Below, piece by piece: positions 13,101 to 43,631 of a stretch of 64,000 nucleotides of DNA; positions within the stretch are counted from its first letter, which is position 1; each line of letters begins with the position of its first letter. The notes under the pieces are model-generated. The model was not told where the DNA came from. It searched no databases and saw only the letters and a program-made list of their open reading frames with translations. Source of the DNA: Pristionchus mayeri (lineage: Eukaryota > Nematoda > Chromadorea > Rhabditida > Neodiplogasteridae); NCBI GenBank assembly GCA_036245805.1, contig BTRK01000003.1:12254464-12318463 (forward strand), given 5' to 3'. The translations under genes and the position numbers were made by a program.

Positions 13101-14232
13101 CTCGTCCGGTGGTAAAATATTAAAAAAAAAGAAAGAAAGTAGCATTCAGATATCACGACAAAGCGTGTTCTACCGCCACCGCGCCAATTCAGCGTTCAGT
13201 GTGTCCTGAGGTTATCAGCGACCTATGCTTTGGCTAACCGCCCGTGTTGTGGTATGTAGAACACGCACAATAAGGAGACTGATCTATTTATCTATATTTC
13301 TCGATTTCTCGCCGTTCCTAGCTCATGAGAGAGAACAAGCGGCGAGTCAGAGAAAATTGGTGTTCAAGAAGATGCAGAACTACGATCTACCTATCGATGT
13401 TCTAGATCTACGGTTGGTCACGAACTACGATTGTAAGGAAGGTAGATACACGGAGGAAGATTGAACAGAAGGAAAATAAAAAAAAATAATTATCGGCCAA
13501 TTGTGGGAATGGAAGTGAAGGAAATTGACTGTCAAAAGAATCATTATCCCAACAGTCGATAATCGTTTCTTCATTGTACTCCTCATTCACTCGGAGAGGG
13601 CAAGATTCTCATGTGATTCCAGTAATGGCGTCTCGTGGCTAGGGATGGGAGAATGGGGAAATACACTCTTCATTTCACGTGATCTCTCTTCGGTCAGAGA
13701 GAGGAAGGAACGCATAACCAAATGAGATAATAGGACGGCGTCGCGAGTTGAACACGGACATTAAAAGTCACATAAAAATGCAATTGCCGAGAGAAGCGTG
13801 AACTCCAGAAAATAGGATTGTCATGACCTGTGTTCTGGAGTTCGAATTTCGAGTAATGTATTCTAATTCAACACGACCGGTCTACAAAATCGATGAAATG
13901 GTGACCCGAATTACGAATTAGGCTGATTCCTCACTTTTTCGCATTCCTGATTGCCTGGAGAGAGCGTGCCGTGAATAAACTCAAGCAGTAATTGGCCCCC
14001 TCTGTCACGAATAGGAACGGCTGGCAAGAAAACTTCTCTTCATGCTACACACTCTCTACCCGGAAGAACCCGGAGGAATATGCAATGTGATGGGCGTATC
14101 AAACTGGAAAACCACGGGCGAAATGGACGCGACACGCAATAATAACGAATGATAATGGACCACGCTCCTCGATGAGGCTTCTTCGCGAAAGAGACGAAAA
14201 AATTTCTCTGCGCTCTCTCAATCTCGCCCACT
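10145..14232. repeat. 4.1 kb near-perfect inverted repeat
   Basis: Left arm 10145-11700 and right arm 12833-14232 are reverse complements that look almost identical by eye, flanking a 1.13 kb unique centre (11701-12832). The length difference is explained by one block of about 150 bp present only in the left arm (about 10810-10962). Mirror landmarks include the AGTGGGCGAGATTGAGAGAG outer end and GCGCTGGAGAAT at the inner end. Any frame in the arms occurs twice in mirror image (for example 11506-11700 and 12833-13027). No transposase or target duplication was seen; it could be a foldback element, a recent inverted duplication or an assembly artefact. Confidence 0.85.
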
Positions 14233-14761
14233 AACTTTGTGCTCACGATTCTCAGATCCTACACTTTTTTTTATTGGAGAAAGAGAGAAAAGGCGCGGAA
14301 AAGCGTAATCTGACCCTAAGTTTGTGCAATTTTGCAGGGAGAAATTGCAAAAATTGCTGCAAAGCGCGTGCTCACGCGCTTTCTGCGAGGGTGAGTTACG
14401 ATTAGGCGCGCCTGGAACGTGCTTTCTTGAACTTCCGCCGTGCTTTGGTGGCCCTCTATTCCGTGCAAATGCTCACTCTCAAGCTCTGAAAGAGTGCCTG
14501 AATAGGGGAGAGCGAGAACAATGGTCGGCTATTTTTACGGCCGCAATTTTGTCTTTGCTTTTTGAATGTCGAACTCGTAAAGTTCACCGCGCGTCATTTC
14601 TGGGCCAATCAATCTCGTGCACCAGGTGAACCTGACAGGAATTATTGATGAACGTGAGACTTTCTCAGCACACTTTTTTGCTGTACACTCTTCCACCTTC
14701 AAATCTGCACAATTACCTGTAGCAATGCACGTACTGCCTGTTCTCGGTCTAGTATCCTTAT

Positions 14762-14842
14762 CATAGTTGCCCAGCACTCGCGAATTGAGGGGGGCAGGGC
14801 CAAACCACGGGGTCATGATCTGAAAAGTGCTGGGCAACTATG
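14762..14842. repeat. 17-bp perfect hairpin
   Basis: CATAGTTGCCCAGCACT (14762-14778) is followed 47 nt later by its exact complement (14826-14842). It could be the remnant of a small foldback element or a structured RNA; nothing distinguishes these here. Confidence 0.6.
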
Positions 14843-15445
14843 GTAATTAATCTTTCTTGCCACTCAAGATGATGAGAGATGACGGAGAATGAAACGAATC
14901 ATTTCTAGGGAAGCTAACACTACAATACACAGACTTCTCCTGACTCATCTCCTCGTCAATTCGTTTTCTGAATCCTCATTATTGTTCTTCTCAATCACAA
15001 CCCCGAGGCCTAGGGTAACTTCAAAACCGTAGTGATTCGCTTTTCCTTTACTGAATCAATCAATTTTCCCTATCTACGCTATTATCTCACCAATGCACAG
15101 ACTTCTTTCGCTCGTCATCTCGTTCTCTGAACCCATCTCGTTTCTCTTCTCAATCAGACATCCGACGCCAAATACAAAACACAAAAAGGAGTAGCTCAAA
15201 CGAATTTCATCAAATGAACCAGTCCTCCACATATTTCACCACACCAATACACATACCCCCTATTCAATTTCCCGTCATCTCGTTCTCTGAACCCGCCTTG
15301 TTTCCCTTCTCAATCACTCCGAACTCGAGTCTGCCGGCCAAATCTTCTAAGCGAATCCGCTTAAGCGTGTGTCTCAATCTCGTTGTTTTTTCGGAGGAGG
15401 CGAGATAGTTTGGAAACGGAGAGTGCGCGCTAACGAAGAGGGGGA

Positions 15446-15965
15446 GAGTTTAGTGTCCTCCAGTCAGAGGGGTACTTTATCCAGGGAGATAGACCACATG
15501 CTGCTTTCACCAGTGTTGTTCTAATGATCATCCACTTGATCGCTGCTTTTCTGATTTGTGTTTTCTCAGGAACAGGAATTGCTTATTTTCACCTTGGCTT
15601 CGACCTTTTAATTTAAAAATATTGCATCTCGTCGGGTGATAGCATGAGAGTTTAGTGTCGTCCCGTCGGAGAGGTTCTTTATCCAGGGGGGAGAGGCTGG
15701 ACCTCATGGTGACTGGCTTTCACGATTATTTCGTCCATTCGTGACTGTTATTGCAGTTATTCATTGTCCCTTCTCTAGCCTCATAAATAGTCCAGTACGC
15801 TGCATAGGACAAGCTAGAACTAGTGCGAAACGGAGAGAACGTGACCATCACTCGACTGTTTCTTGAACATCTGTCCGTCTGGACAGTTGTATGGGTAGTT
15901 TAGTGTCCTCTACTCGGAGGGGTACTTTATCCACGGGAGGGGCCTGACCACATGTTGCACACGCG
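15446..15965 (+). repeat. Three diverged copies of a ~65-bp motif
   Basis: Copies start near 15448, 15649 and 15897. Each has AGTTTAGTGTC, then CGGAGAGG/CAGAGGGG, TTTATCCA and ACCACATG-like words in the same order. Downstream sequence of copies 2 and 3 is also related (ATAGTCC...CATAGGACA). Spacing is 201 and 248 bp, so this is a decayed tandem array or three related small loci. No known RNA family is recognised. Confidence 0.5.
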
Positions 15966-18900
15966 TTGTGTTCTCACAATCATCCACTAGCAAATATACA
16001 ACGGCTGATATTTTTTTCTGATATTTGTTCAGATCGATGATTAAAAACTGGAATATTCTTAAATTATAAGAGTTATGTTTATCACATGTGGCATGACTTC
16101 CTGGGTTCTGATTTATAGTCAAATAATGTATTTTTCTACATGGTTGAAAATGGTTTTTGCTATTGGACTAGTTTATGTTTCACAGTTAACATTTCTTGCT
16201 CGGTGGCGTTTCGATAATGATGATTAATCGGTATATGGTCTAATATTTCAAAATTAAAACCTGCAATCAATTCAAAGCACGATCTTTATTGAAGTAATTC
16301 GTTGTCCTGTTCTCTGGTCCTCTGCACGAATAGTCCGATATTCTACATAGGACAGGCTACGTGCAAAATGAAAAGAGCATACTCATTAGTCTCTTGACCA
16401 TCTGATCTTCTTGCCAGCTGCATTCTCACGATCGCTCATCTGACTATTGTGTGATTTTTATGCTTAATATTTGTTCGCTAAATTTAGAAGCGAACAAAGA
16501 ATCTGCCGTTCTAGAAACTCTCTAAAACAGCCATATCACATCGCTTGACTTTGAGGAAGTATGATCTCCGAGTGCTTGTCCATTCCATTAGATTCTCATG
16601 GGAATTGTTGGCACCAATCAGAGCCGACTTTGATCTCCACAAGCTGTTTCACGAAGTAGTGGTTTCCTCATCGAGAGGAGGACACACCTGGCGCGTCGAC
16701 TCTCCTCAGTCCACACACTCTCTGGCCCTCTGAACAATAGAGAAGTCAAGGAAATGGGATGAGTAGACCCTAGAGCACCTCAAGAGTTGACTCATCATCC
16801 TGCCTGTTCTGGTTTGATATGTTGAGTGCGAAATTTGGGTTTTTTTTTACCGTATATTTATGTATATTTATTATATATTTATTATGCACACACTCTTTAC
16901 CGGTAGTGATGTGATAGCGCGCATAGAATGAATATACTGTGGTATCGTTTCTCGAACTCTACTGATGGGAGAGAGAATGCCTAGAATAATTTCCTCGAGA
17001 CTTATTCCAACGCTATCCATTCTCTCGCTCCGGACAGTTTAGAAGTACTGGAATTGAGCAGCATGATCCGCAGTTTCTGGGAAGTTGTTGCGAGAACAGC
17101 GATAAGAGTACATTTGGCTGGCCTTGGGCGTTGTGTGTAGTGCTGTCAAGATTGTACGGTAACTTGAGAGATCAATCATAGATCCCGCAGTCGCTCTGTG
17201 TAATAACATAGTGCGAGGCGGTGTGAATTGCTACTTTCTCTTGGCTCCTACAATTCGGCGCTACTTCCTGTGCTTGAACTCAACGAAACTGACTTCCTAC
17301 TAGAAAGGAATGCAATTGCTCAGATTCGTGATTTTATTGAAGTGTATGCCGTGTTTGCGCCATGTAACCCTAGATGCGCTCAGTACAAGCAGGGATGCTC
17401 AGTCCCATCTCGCAGCCAGCAACTCCTGCCCCCACCCAGCGTTGTTGTTGCTGGATTGATAAGAACTCGATAGAAGTGAAATATTCTTGTATTTTTTTTT
17501 AAATATTTTGTCTTCCATGTCCCACTCGAATCGTTACTGCCTCAAAAACAGAATGGATGAGCAAACGGTGAAACATAACTCCCACCAATACTTACTTCTA
17601 CCTTCTGAATTTCCTTTGCATCACAAAATTTTTCAAGTTATGTTTCACACCAAGTTCATCTCATCCGATTATACACATGTAATGATTCTGGGATCTCCAG
17701 CTGCCGCAATAAAAAATAACATACTTCAAAATGATATTCCACTTTCGGCAGGTTTCTAAGCAGATTTTCGCTTATGCTGGTTTTGAAAACTCGTCTGGTC
17801 CCATGCTCTAGTTAATTTTTTTTCCAGTTCCTGAATCCTGATCTCTCGTCACAAACGACGTCACAGACCGCTCCTAGGTACACGCTGACGTCTTCCTCCT
17901 CTGCCTCTCTCTCCTTTTCCCAGCATCTCTCGATTTATTTGACCGGAGAGAGAGCAAGGGAAGGAAGAGAGCGGCAGACTAGTTCACCTCCCATGTAAGC
18001 CTATCACGTTTCCAGTGGCTTCCCACAATTATCGTCTTCCATGAAAGATTAAATTAAAAATAGACGGAATTCTTGAGATCCTGACTAATAGCTGCGATTT
18101 CTGAGGCCCAGGGAGAGTTTATGGATGGATGCGAAAGAACCGACTTTCTCTCTTCCTCTCTTTTCTCTCAGGTTCTCTCTTCGTTGCGTTACAATTTTGA
18201 CTATCAGACTCTCTATCCAATTATAGATTGCAATCCTAACATTCGCAACCCACTGACCAATGCACCAATTGGCACCGGCCCCAGTCATACCCTCCTGTGC
18301 TCTCAAAGTTCTCTCATTCAACGAACTCTCTCACTGATCTGGCTAACGAGAGACCACAGATAATGAAGAGACTACTTCATGATATGCCAACCCTACCCCA
18401 GTCTTCATCTTTGCCCTCCTGTTCTCTCTATGACCATCGCCTATTCAAGGATCTACACCCCTGAATTATTCATGAATTTCCCCATACTGTCAATGACGCC
18501 TCCTTCATCCGTGGTCCGAAATTACAGCCCGTAGGGTAGTTTCGAAATCGTGTCTGTCCAATGGTATTCAGTCGAACACCTCATTGTTATTTAGCCGATT
18601 TACACAATTTCACAATCTTTGAATGCCATATCCTTCCTCCCTGTTTTCCGTTCTTTGATCTATCTAGGGAAGATATTTTCGAAATTTCGCGCGTAATTAT
18701 CCGTCTAGAGAGCGCACAATTCGGCGAATTTCGGCCTCTTCGATTGCAGCCAATGGTTTGCACTAGGGATGTCAGCGCAAAGATGAGACTCTATTCCTTC
18801 TGCATGAACTATCATATGTCAGGCCAGTGAGAGAGCGTGTAGAATGAGGAGATTATTTCCTGCGAAGTCATCCCCAGTGTGCACTACGATTCCGTCGGAC

Positions 18901-20719
18901 GAAACAGTAGACCCGGAAGCCTAAGCCGGGAAGAGTATCTCCATTTTACACGCTCTCTCGCCGGTTAGTAAACGCGAGAAAGTATGGGAAATGAAGAATC
19001 GTAGACTTCCGCGAATCCTGCGCGCAGTGCATCAAAGATGCCGTATTGCCCGCCATTTTTGGAGTACTTTGCAGTCTCCCCTATATTTGGCGAATGGAGT
19101 TCAGGATATTCAGCGGATTCATTTGAGTTTCACAAATAGGTTACATACTGGTCGAGAACCTGTCCCGTAATTGACTCGAGGGAACGTGTCCAACAAACTT
19201 TATCTAACTTTATCTGCGTCTTCTCCTCCTCAATTGCTTCTGTCCTAGCTGTGCTTCTGTCTCGACAGTTTCTTTCCACAATTCCTGGCACAATTCAGAA
19301 GCAAAACCACCGAGTTTCAGACTCGAATACTAGGGTGGAATATTTTTCGAAAATGTATCATGTTTTGATGCATTCTCTTGAGTGTCTTCTGCATTTCTGC
19401 AGCATTTCTCCAACCGGAAGTGACGTTATATTCGAGAGTTATGCTCTTTTCGTATCGCGTTGCACTAAATTGCTGCTCCGTTAGGTCATGAGAGCATATT
19501 CAAGAGATTGGTAGTTTGCCAGATCAAATTTCAGGCGCTTCCGCTTTTCTAGTGGACTTTTGACTCCTTGTGTTACAGATGAGTGATGCAACGCGCTCAA
19601 AATCGTTTTGTAATCACAAAAACTCGTCCACTCGAATGCTCTTGTTCAATAGCGAAAGGAAAGTAGTGCAGAGAACATTGTTGAGGTGGAAAACCCCTTC
19701 CATTCACAAATATTTCCATGGAGAGTGAGTGAATGGGGACGAATGTTGCATTATTAGCGGGCTAACTGGGGAGGGAGAGGCAAATGTTCCTTGTTTTCCC
19801 AGGTCCGTTTTCTCTGAATCTGTCCAGTTCCAGTGCTCTTTCGCGCTTTCTGTCCTACTAGAGAAAGCGCGCTATTGAGAGAGCCTGCTATTTTTTAGGG
19901 ATGACGAAAAACGCTTTCTTAATTTGCTGTTGCGCCTCAGCGGTTGGAAATATAATGCAGTATGAATAGAGCCATTGCTTGCGAAGCAATGCCTATTGTA
20001 TTTGCTGTGCATGTGCAGCGGTTAATGATGTGCTTACTTAACCGGAGAGCACCAAATGCTGGCAGTGAATCAGAGAACAGCTGGGCCCAATGGACCACAG
20101 TAGGGAGCATAATGAGGATAGTCAATGCTTGCGCTGCCATTCCTATTCAGGAGATTTCTTTCTCTATTCCTTCCTTCAACCCGGTTACTCTATTTACACG
20201 ACCCTAGACGTGGTTTACTGGATCCTAACTGCTTCTTCACAATGGAATTTCTTGGGAGAAAACAGTTTGCAGCAATGAGTTTGCCTCATTTCCTCGTGGT
20301 GGTCTCTGGCCAGTTCGTTTCTAGAAGAAACAATTTGCAGTCATGGTTTGACGTTTTCAATTCCATGGCCAAAGTTCGACTGACTGAAAATCGTGCTTTT
20401 TGAGCGTATTATTTTATTTTATTTAAAAAAATGGTCAACATGAAATCGCAGAACGTCACTAATCGTTGCATTAAAATCAGCGATGACACTCATAGTTTCA
20501 TCTTCAATTTTATCTCGAACAATTTTATCGCTGGAGTAAACTGTTATTTATCCTGCCCATTGTTCCCTCCATCTTATTTGTGTCAATCAACGGTCTATTC
20601 AACATTATTGGTTTATTGATATTTCTAAATAATAAAAAGGAGATATCGAATCGTTCTATCAGCCAATATGTTTGCACTAGCCGTGAAACTCAACTCTCCT
20701 AGCCCTTGCAATGACCAAA

Positions 20720-21060
20720 CTTTCCGGATTCCGGATTCCAAACTTTCGATTGTGTGGAATGGAATGCAGTATGGCAGGCTCTCTGTAAGGCAGGAGTACA
20801 TCCAACCCTCGTGCATCTCCTTCGGCGCCTCTATGAGTCGTCTTCGACCCTCATCAGAGTGAACGAAGATGTGGTGCCCGTGCAGGTGAAGAGAGGAGTC
20901 CGGCAGGGAGACACTTTGTCCCCACGCCTCTTCAACGCTGTACTCCGCCTCGCAATGGACGACATCGACTGGGAGGACTGCGGTCTCCGGATTGACGGAA
21001 GATATCTTTGTCATCTGGAGTATGCCGATGATGTCGCACTCATTTCCAAGAACCATTTCC
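20720..21060 (+). mobile_element. LINE reverse transcriptase fragment (palm with YADD box)
   Basis: The plus frame reads FDCVEWNAVWQAL, then VRQGDTLSPRLFNAVL (RT motif B region) and LEYADDVALIS (catalytic YADD box). These are the standard order and spacing for non-LTR retrotransposon reverse transcriptases; TFDCVEW corresponds to the usual KAFDSVEW motif. The fragment has no start and no endonuclease domain. Its frame continues without a stop straight into the 123-bp repeat array, so the long frame that continues to 22385 is a chimaera, not a protein gene. Confidence 0.8.
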
Positions 21061-22330
21061 CGGATTTGAGTCTGAAACTCATCAGTTCCTCTCCTGAATT
21101 GTGCGAGGTGCCGTCCACAATCCCCGCCTCCACCCAAGAGCATGCTCAGAAACTTGATACATTTCTGAAACATATCCCCCTCCCGGATTTGAGTCTGAAA
21201 CTCATCAGTTCCTCTCCTGAATTGTGCGAGGTGCCGTCCACAATCCCCGCCTCCACCCAAGAGCATGCTCAGAAACTTGATACATTTCTGAAACATATCC
21301 CCCTCCCGGATTTGAGTCTGAAACTCATCAATTCCTCTCCTGAATTGTGCGAACTGAACCTCGCACAATTCAGGAGAGGAACTGTTGAGTTTCAGACTCA
21401 AATCCGGGAGGGGAATATGTTTCAGAAATGTATCAAGTTTCTGAGCATGCTCTTGGGTGGAGGCGGGGATTGTGGACGGCACCTCGCACAATTCAGGAGA
21501 GGAACTGTTGAGTTTCAGACTCAAATCCGGGAGGGGAATATGTTTCAGAAATGTATCAAGTTTCTGAGCATGCTCTTGGGTGGAGGCGGGGATTGTGGAC
21601 GGCACCTCGCACAATTCAGGAGAGGAACTGTTGAGTTTCAGACTCAAATCCGGGAGGGGAATATGTTTCAGAAATGTATCAAGTTTCTGAGCATGCTCTT
21701 GGGTGGAGGCGGGGATTGTGGACGGCACCTCGCACAATTCAGGAGAGGAACTGTTGAGTTTCAGACTCAAATCCGGGAGGGGAATATGTTTCAGAAATGT
21801 ATCAAGTTTCTGAGCATGCTCTTGGGTGGAGGCGGGGATTGTGGACGGCACCTCGCACAATTCAGGAGAGGAACTGTTGAGTTTCAGACTCAAATCCGGG
21901 AGGGGAATATGTTTCAGAAATGTATCAAGTTTCTGAGCATGCTCTTGGGTGGAGGCGGGGATTGTGGACGGCACCTCGCACAATTCAGGAGAGGAACTGT
22001 TGAGTTTCAGACTCAAATCCGGGAGGGGAATATGTTTCAGAAATGTATCAAGTTTCTGAGCATGCTCTTGGGTGGAGGCGGGGATTGTGGACGGCACCTC
22101 GCACAATTCAGGAGAGGAACTGTTGAGTTTCAGACTCAAATCCGGGAGGGGAATATGTTTCAGAAATGTATCAAGTTTCTGAGCATGCTCTTGGGTGGAG
22201 GCGGGGATTGTGGACGGCACCTCGCACAATTCAGGAGAGGAACTGTTGAGTTTCAGACTCAAATCCGGGAGGGGAATATGTTTCAGAAATGTATCAAGTT
22301 TCTGAGCATGCTCTTGGGTGGCTCTTGGGT
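21061..22330. repeat. Head-to-head array of 123-bp repeats (3 reversed + 8 forward)
   Basis: CGGATTTGAG recurs at 21061, 21184 and 21307 (period exactly 123 bp). At ~21358 the array flips, and TCGCACAATTC recurs at 21361, 21484, 21607, 21730, 21853, 21976, 22099 and 22222. The two halves are reverse complements. Because 123 is a multiple of 3 and the unit has no stop in one frame on each strand, frames of more than 500 codons exist on both strands (20754-22385 plus, 20625-22337 minus). They are repeat artefacts. One translated unit contains EHAQKLDTFLKH, which resembles RT sequence expected after the YADD box, so the unit may be derived from the adjacent LINE. Confidence 0.9.
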
Positions 22331-24070
22331 GTCTCATGTAGTTGTTTGGGCTTCAACGCCCAAACAACAAGCGGATCTCATGTAGTATGCACATAAACCG
22401 TGCGAAGATTATATTTCATTTTAGCCTTTATTTGCCTAATTTTCATTTGGCGCACGTGTGCTCTTCAGAAGTGCCCAAAGGTCACACACAACACCGGAAG
22501 AAAACGAAAGAGAGAGAGACAGACGAATTTTCGATGTCTCTTTGAGGAGCGAAACACTTCGAGTTCTTTGTCGAGTACTAATTACCCCCCTGATTGGAGG
22601 CTTTCTCACGCCAGGCGCGTTGAGAAAAATGTCTTTTTGCGTTCTAACTCTTTCGTTTCCCTCAAAGTTGAAAGACTGAAACATTGAGCGGATTTTTCCA
22701 TGGTCACAAATTGTAGCATTGCGACGGGCAGCGCTCACTACAATGAAGGAATAGATACGAATTCTCGTCATTTCTGGGCTTCAACGCCCAAACAACAAGC
22801 GGATCTCACCAATTTGCCTCCATCTTCGGAACTCTTACAAGCGCTTTCAAATGCGGAACTGGTTGCACGTACCATACACCATCTCTTCTCACAAACCAGC
22901 GAGAAACACGGGAAAACGAAAGATTATATCGCTAGGGCATCGCTAAAATGACTCTCATCATCATTATTCGTGCACTCTCACAGAACTGGCCGGTGAGTAT
23001 GCACGCATGATGAAAATGGTCATTTCTAAGGATGCAATCCCGAATGCTTAGTAACCGCTGACGTGAAGATTAAGTAGTGATGACGTAAGACTAGGGAAAT
23101 GTTGCTACTTGATGGATGACTCTGCTTCCTCTCTCTCTCTTTGGACTACTTTAGCACCCAGAACCCGGCTGCGCGCTCGATTCTCCTCTCGGCGAGTCAT
23201 CACTCAACCCTTCAGCAGTAGAGTTCGAAAGTTGTCAACTCTATATCATCCAAATTCTCATATGATTAGTGATGCAAAGTATCCAAAGAAATGTGCATGT
23301 AACTGTCATCGCGATATTTACTTGCATTCCAGTGCGGACGCCAGCAGTGAGCATAATTGCGGCGCAATTTGAATATTTTACATCCGGTAAAGAGATGTTG
23401 GAATGAGAGCCGCTAATTGAGCAAAAATATGAACACAGTGTGCGAAATTCGAAGTCCCTTCGTTGCCGATGTGTGACATCGATTATGATTTTTTCCAACA
23501 GACATTCGACCTCTGGTGAAATTAGTGTTTTCCCTAAGCTTTCTCGTCTTCAGAATACATTGAAACTCAACTTGAATTGACGGGTTCCAAATCCGGTCTC
23601 TCCCGCTCTTATAGTGATCGTCTCACTGGCTAATCTAATCCTCGCGCTAATTATATCATTCTCGCAAGCATGTCCGCGTGTATTTTCTCATACCCTTTCT
23701 TCCCCCTTCCTTCCTCCCTCCCTCGCCCCCCCCCTTCTCGAAAGGGGGCGGAGCCTCCTCCTCCCTCTCTCCTCCACTCGATCACTCTCGATGCTACTCT
23801 CTGAGTGCTGTTCCTGTGTGTCGCTATAGCTATCCACGTTTCGCGTGTGCTTTTCCGCTCCAGATTAGTTCTTTTAACTTTTAGCCGTTTTTGACCATCT
23901 CCCTGGTAACGTGACCGTGCAGTATCGCAGAATCAGCCATGTATAATTTCGATGTCGATCTCCACTCTCCACGCTTCCACCTTATGTTTTTACAAATGAA
24001 GTTGTTGCGTGAACATTACCGATTTCAGTATAGTAGCTATCCCTTAATCACTTTACGCTGTACGTCTGCG
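22331..24070. other. No supportable gene; upstream region of the channel gene
   Basis: Contains a duplicated segment CTTCAACGCCCAAACAACAA (about 22351 and 22779); the first copy is part of an 11-bp perfect hairpin (GTTGTTTGGGC / GCCCAAACAAC). The sequence is pyrimidine-rich around 23690-23780. The promoter of the channel gene presumably lies here but no element can be pointed to. Confidence 0.4.
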
Positions 24071-24079
24071 CACTTTCAG
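24071..24079 (+). promoter_or_regulatory. Candidate trans-splice or 5'-UTR splice acceptor
   Basis: CACTTTCAG lies 88 nt upstream of the channel ATG with no upstream ATG in between except out of context. TTTCAG is the nematode acceptor consensus, so it may receive a spliced leader or end a 5'-UTR intron. Inference only. Confidence 0.35.
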
Positions 24080-24167
24080 CACAATACCCCCATCGTTTCA
24101 GCACTAGAAGTGCGCGGCTTCGGCGCGGCGCACGAATCGCGCACGAATCGCGCTCGGCTCGGCCCCC

Positions 24168-43039
<18,872 letters not shown>

Positions 43040-43631
43040 AATTAATGATTTAGAAATACCGGATTTCCGGTTTCCATTCGGGTTTTGTTTGTTAGCAGAG
43101 GCCATACATTCCTCTCTTCTAGTCCCAAATATCCCTCGGTTTGCTCAGTTTTTCCACTAGCCCAATGATTTTCTGTGATTGATAACTACCGATTTATTTT
43201 CTTCCCGGTTCCTTCACAGGGTCTCTTTTCTCGTTGAGCTTGCCAGAAGAAGAGTGAGAAATTATGGTTGTGGTCACTTCATTTCACGCAATCTCTCGAT
43301 CAGGGAGAGTGTGGGAAATAAGGAGACTTACCGAATTTCGAACTTTACTTCTGCTCTTCCCTCATCTCCACATCACTCATACAAAGCTGTGCGAGATTTT
43401 CTCATCAAAGTATTACAGAATTCATGTAACTGATAAATATTGTTCACTAATACACTTTACCTTTATTCCACTGAAAGTCACTGCGGTTTCTATGTAAAAA
43501 TACGCAATTAATCTCTTTTCTCGTAGCAATATTATACAAAATACAAGGCATAGACAAGACAGTCCAAAATACAAAACTAACTAACTGACAAAACATGAAC
43601 TAGCTCAACAGTATCACAACAGTTGTTAAAG

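Larger units (their letters stand above)
14233..20700. other. No supportable gene; repeats only
   Basis: No frame in this 6.5 kb has splice-site support or family resemblance. Contents seen are one perfect hairpin (14762-14842), three diverged copies of a ~65-bp motif (15446-15960) and pieces of the GAGAGAGCG family. Confidence 0.45.

Noticed and set aside
21061..22330. CRISPR-like array
   Set aside because: No repeat-spacer pattern; units are whole tandem copies, and the genome is eukaryotic.
20625..22337. A 570-codon minus-strand protein (and a 543-codon plus-strand one)
   Set aside because: Both are products of a 123-bp tandem repeat with a period divisible by 3; the two frames overlap on opposite strands and include antisense LINE RT.
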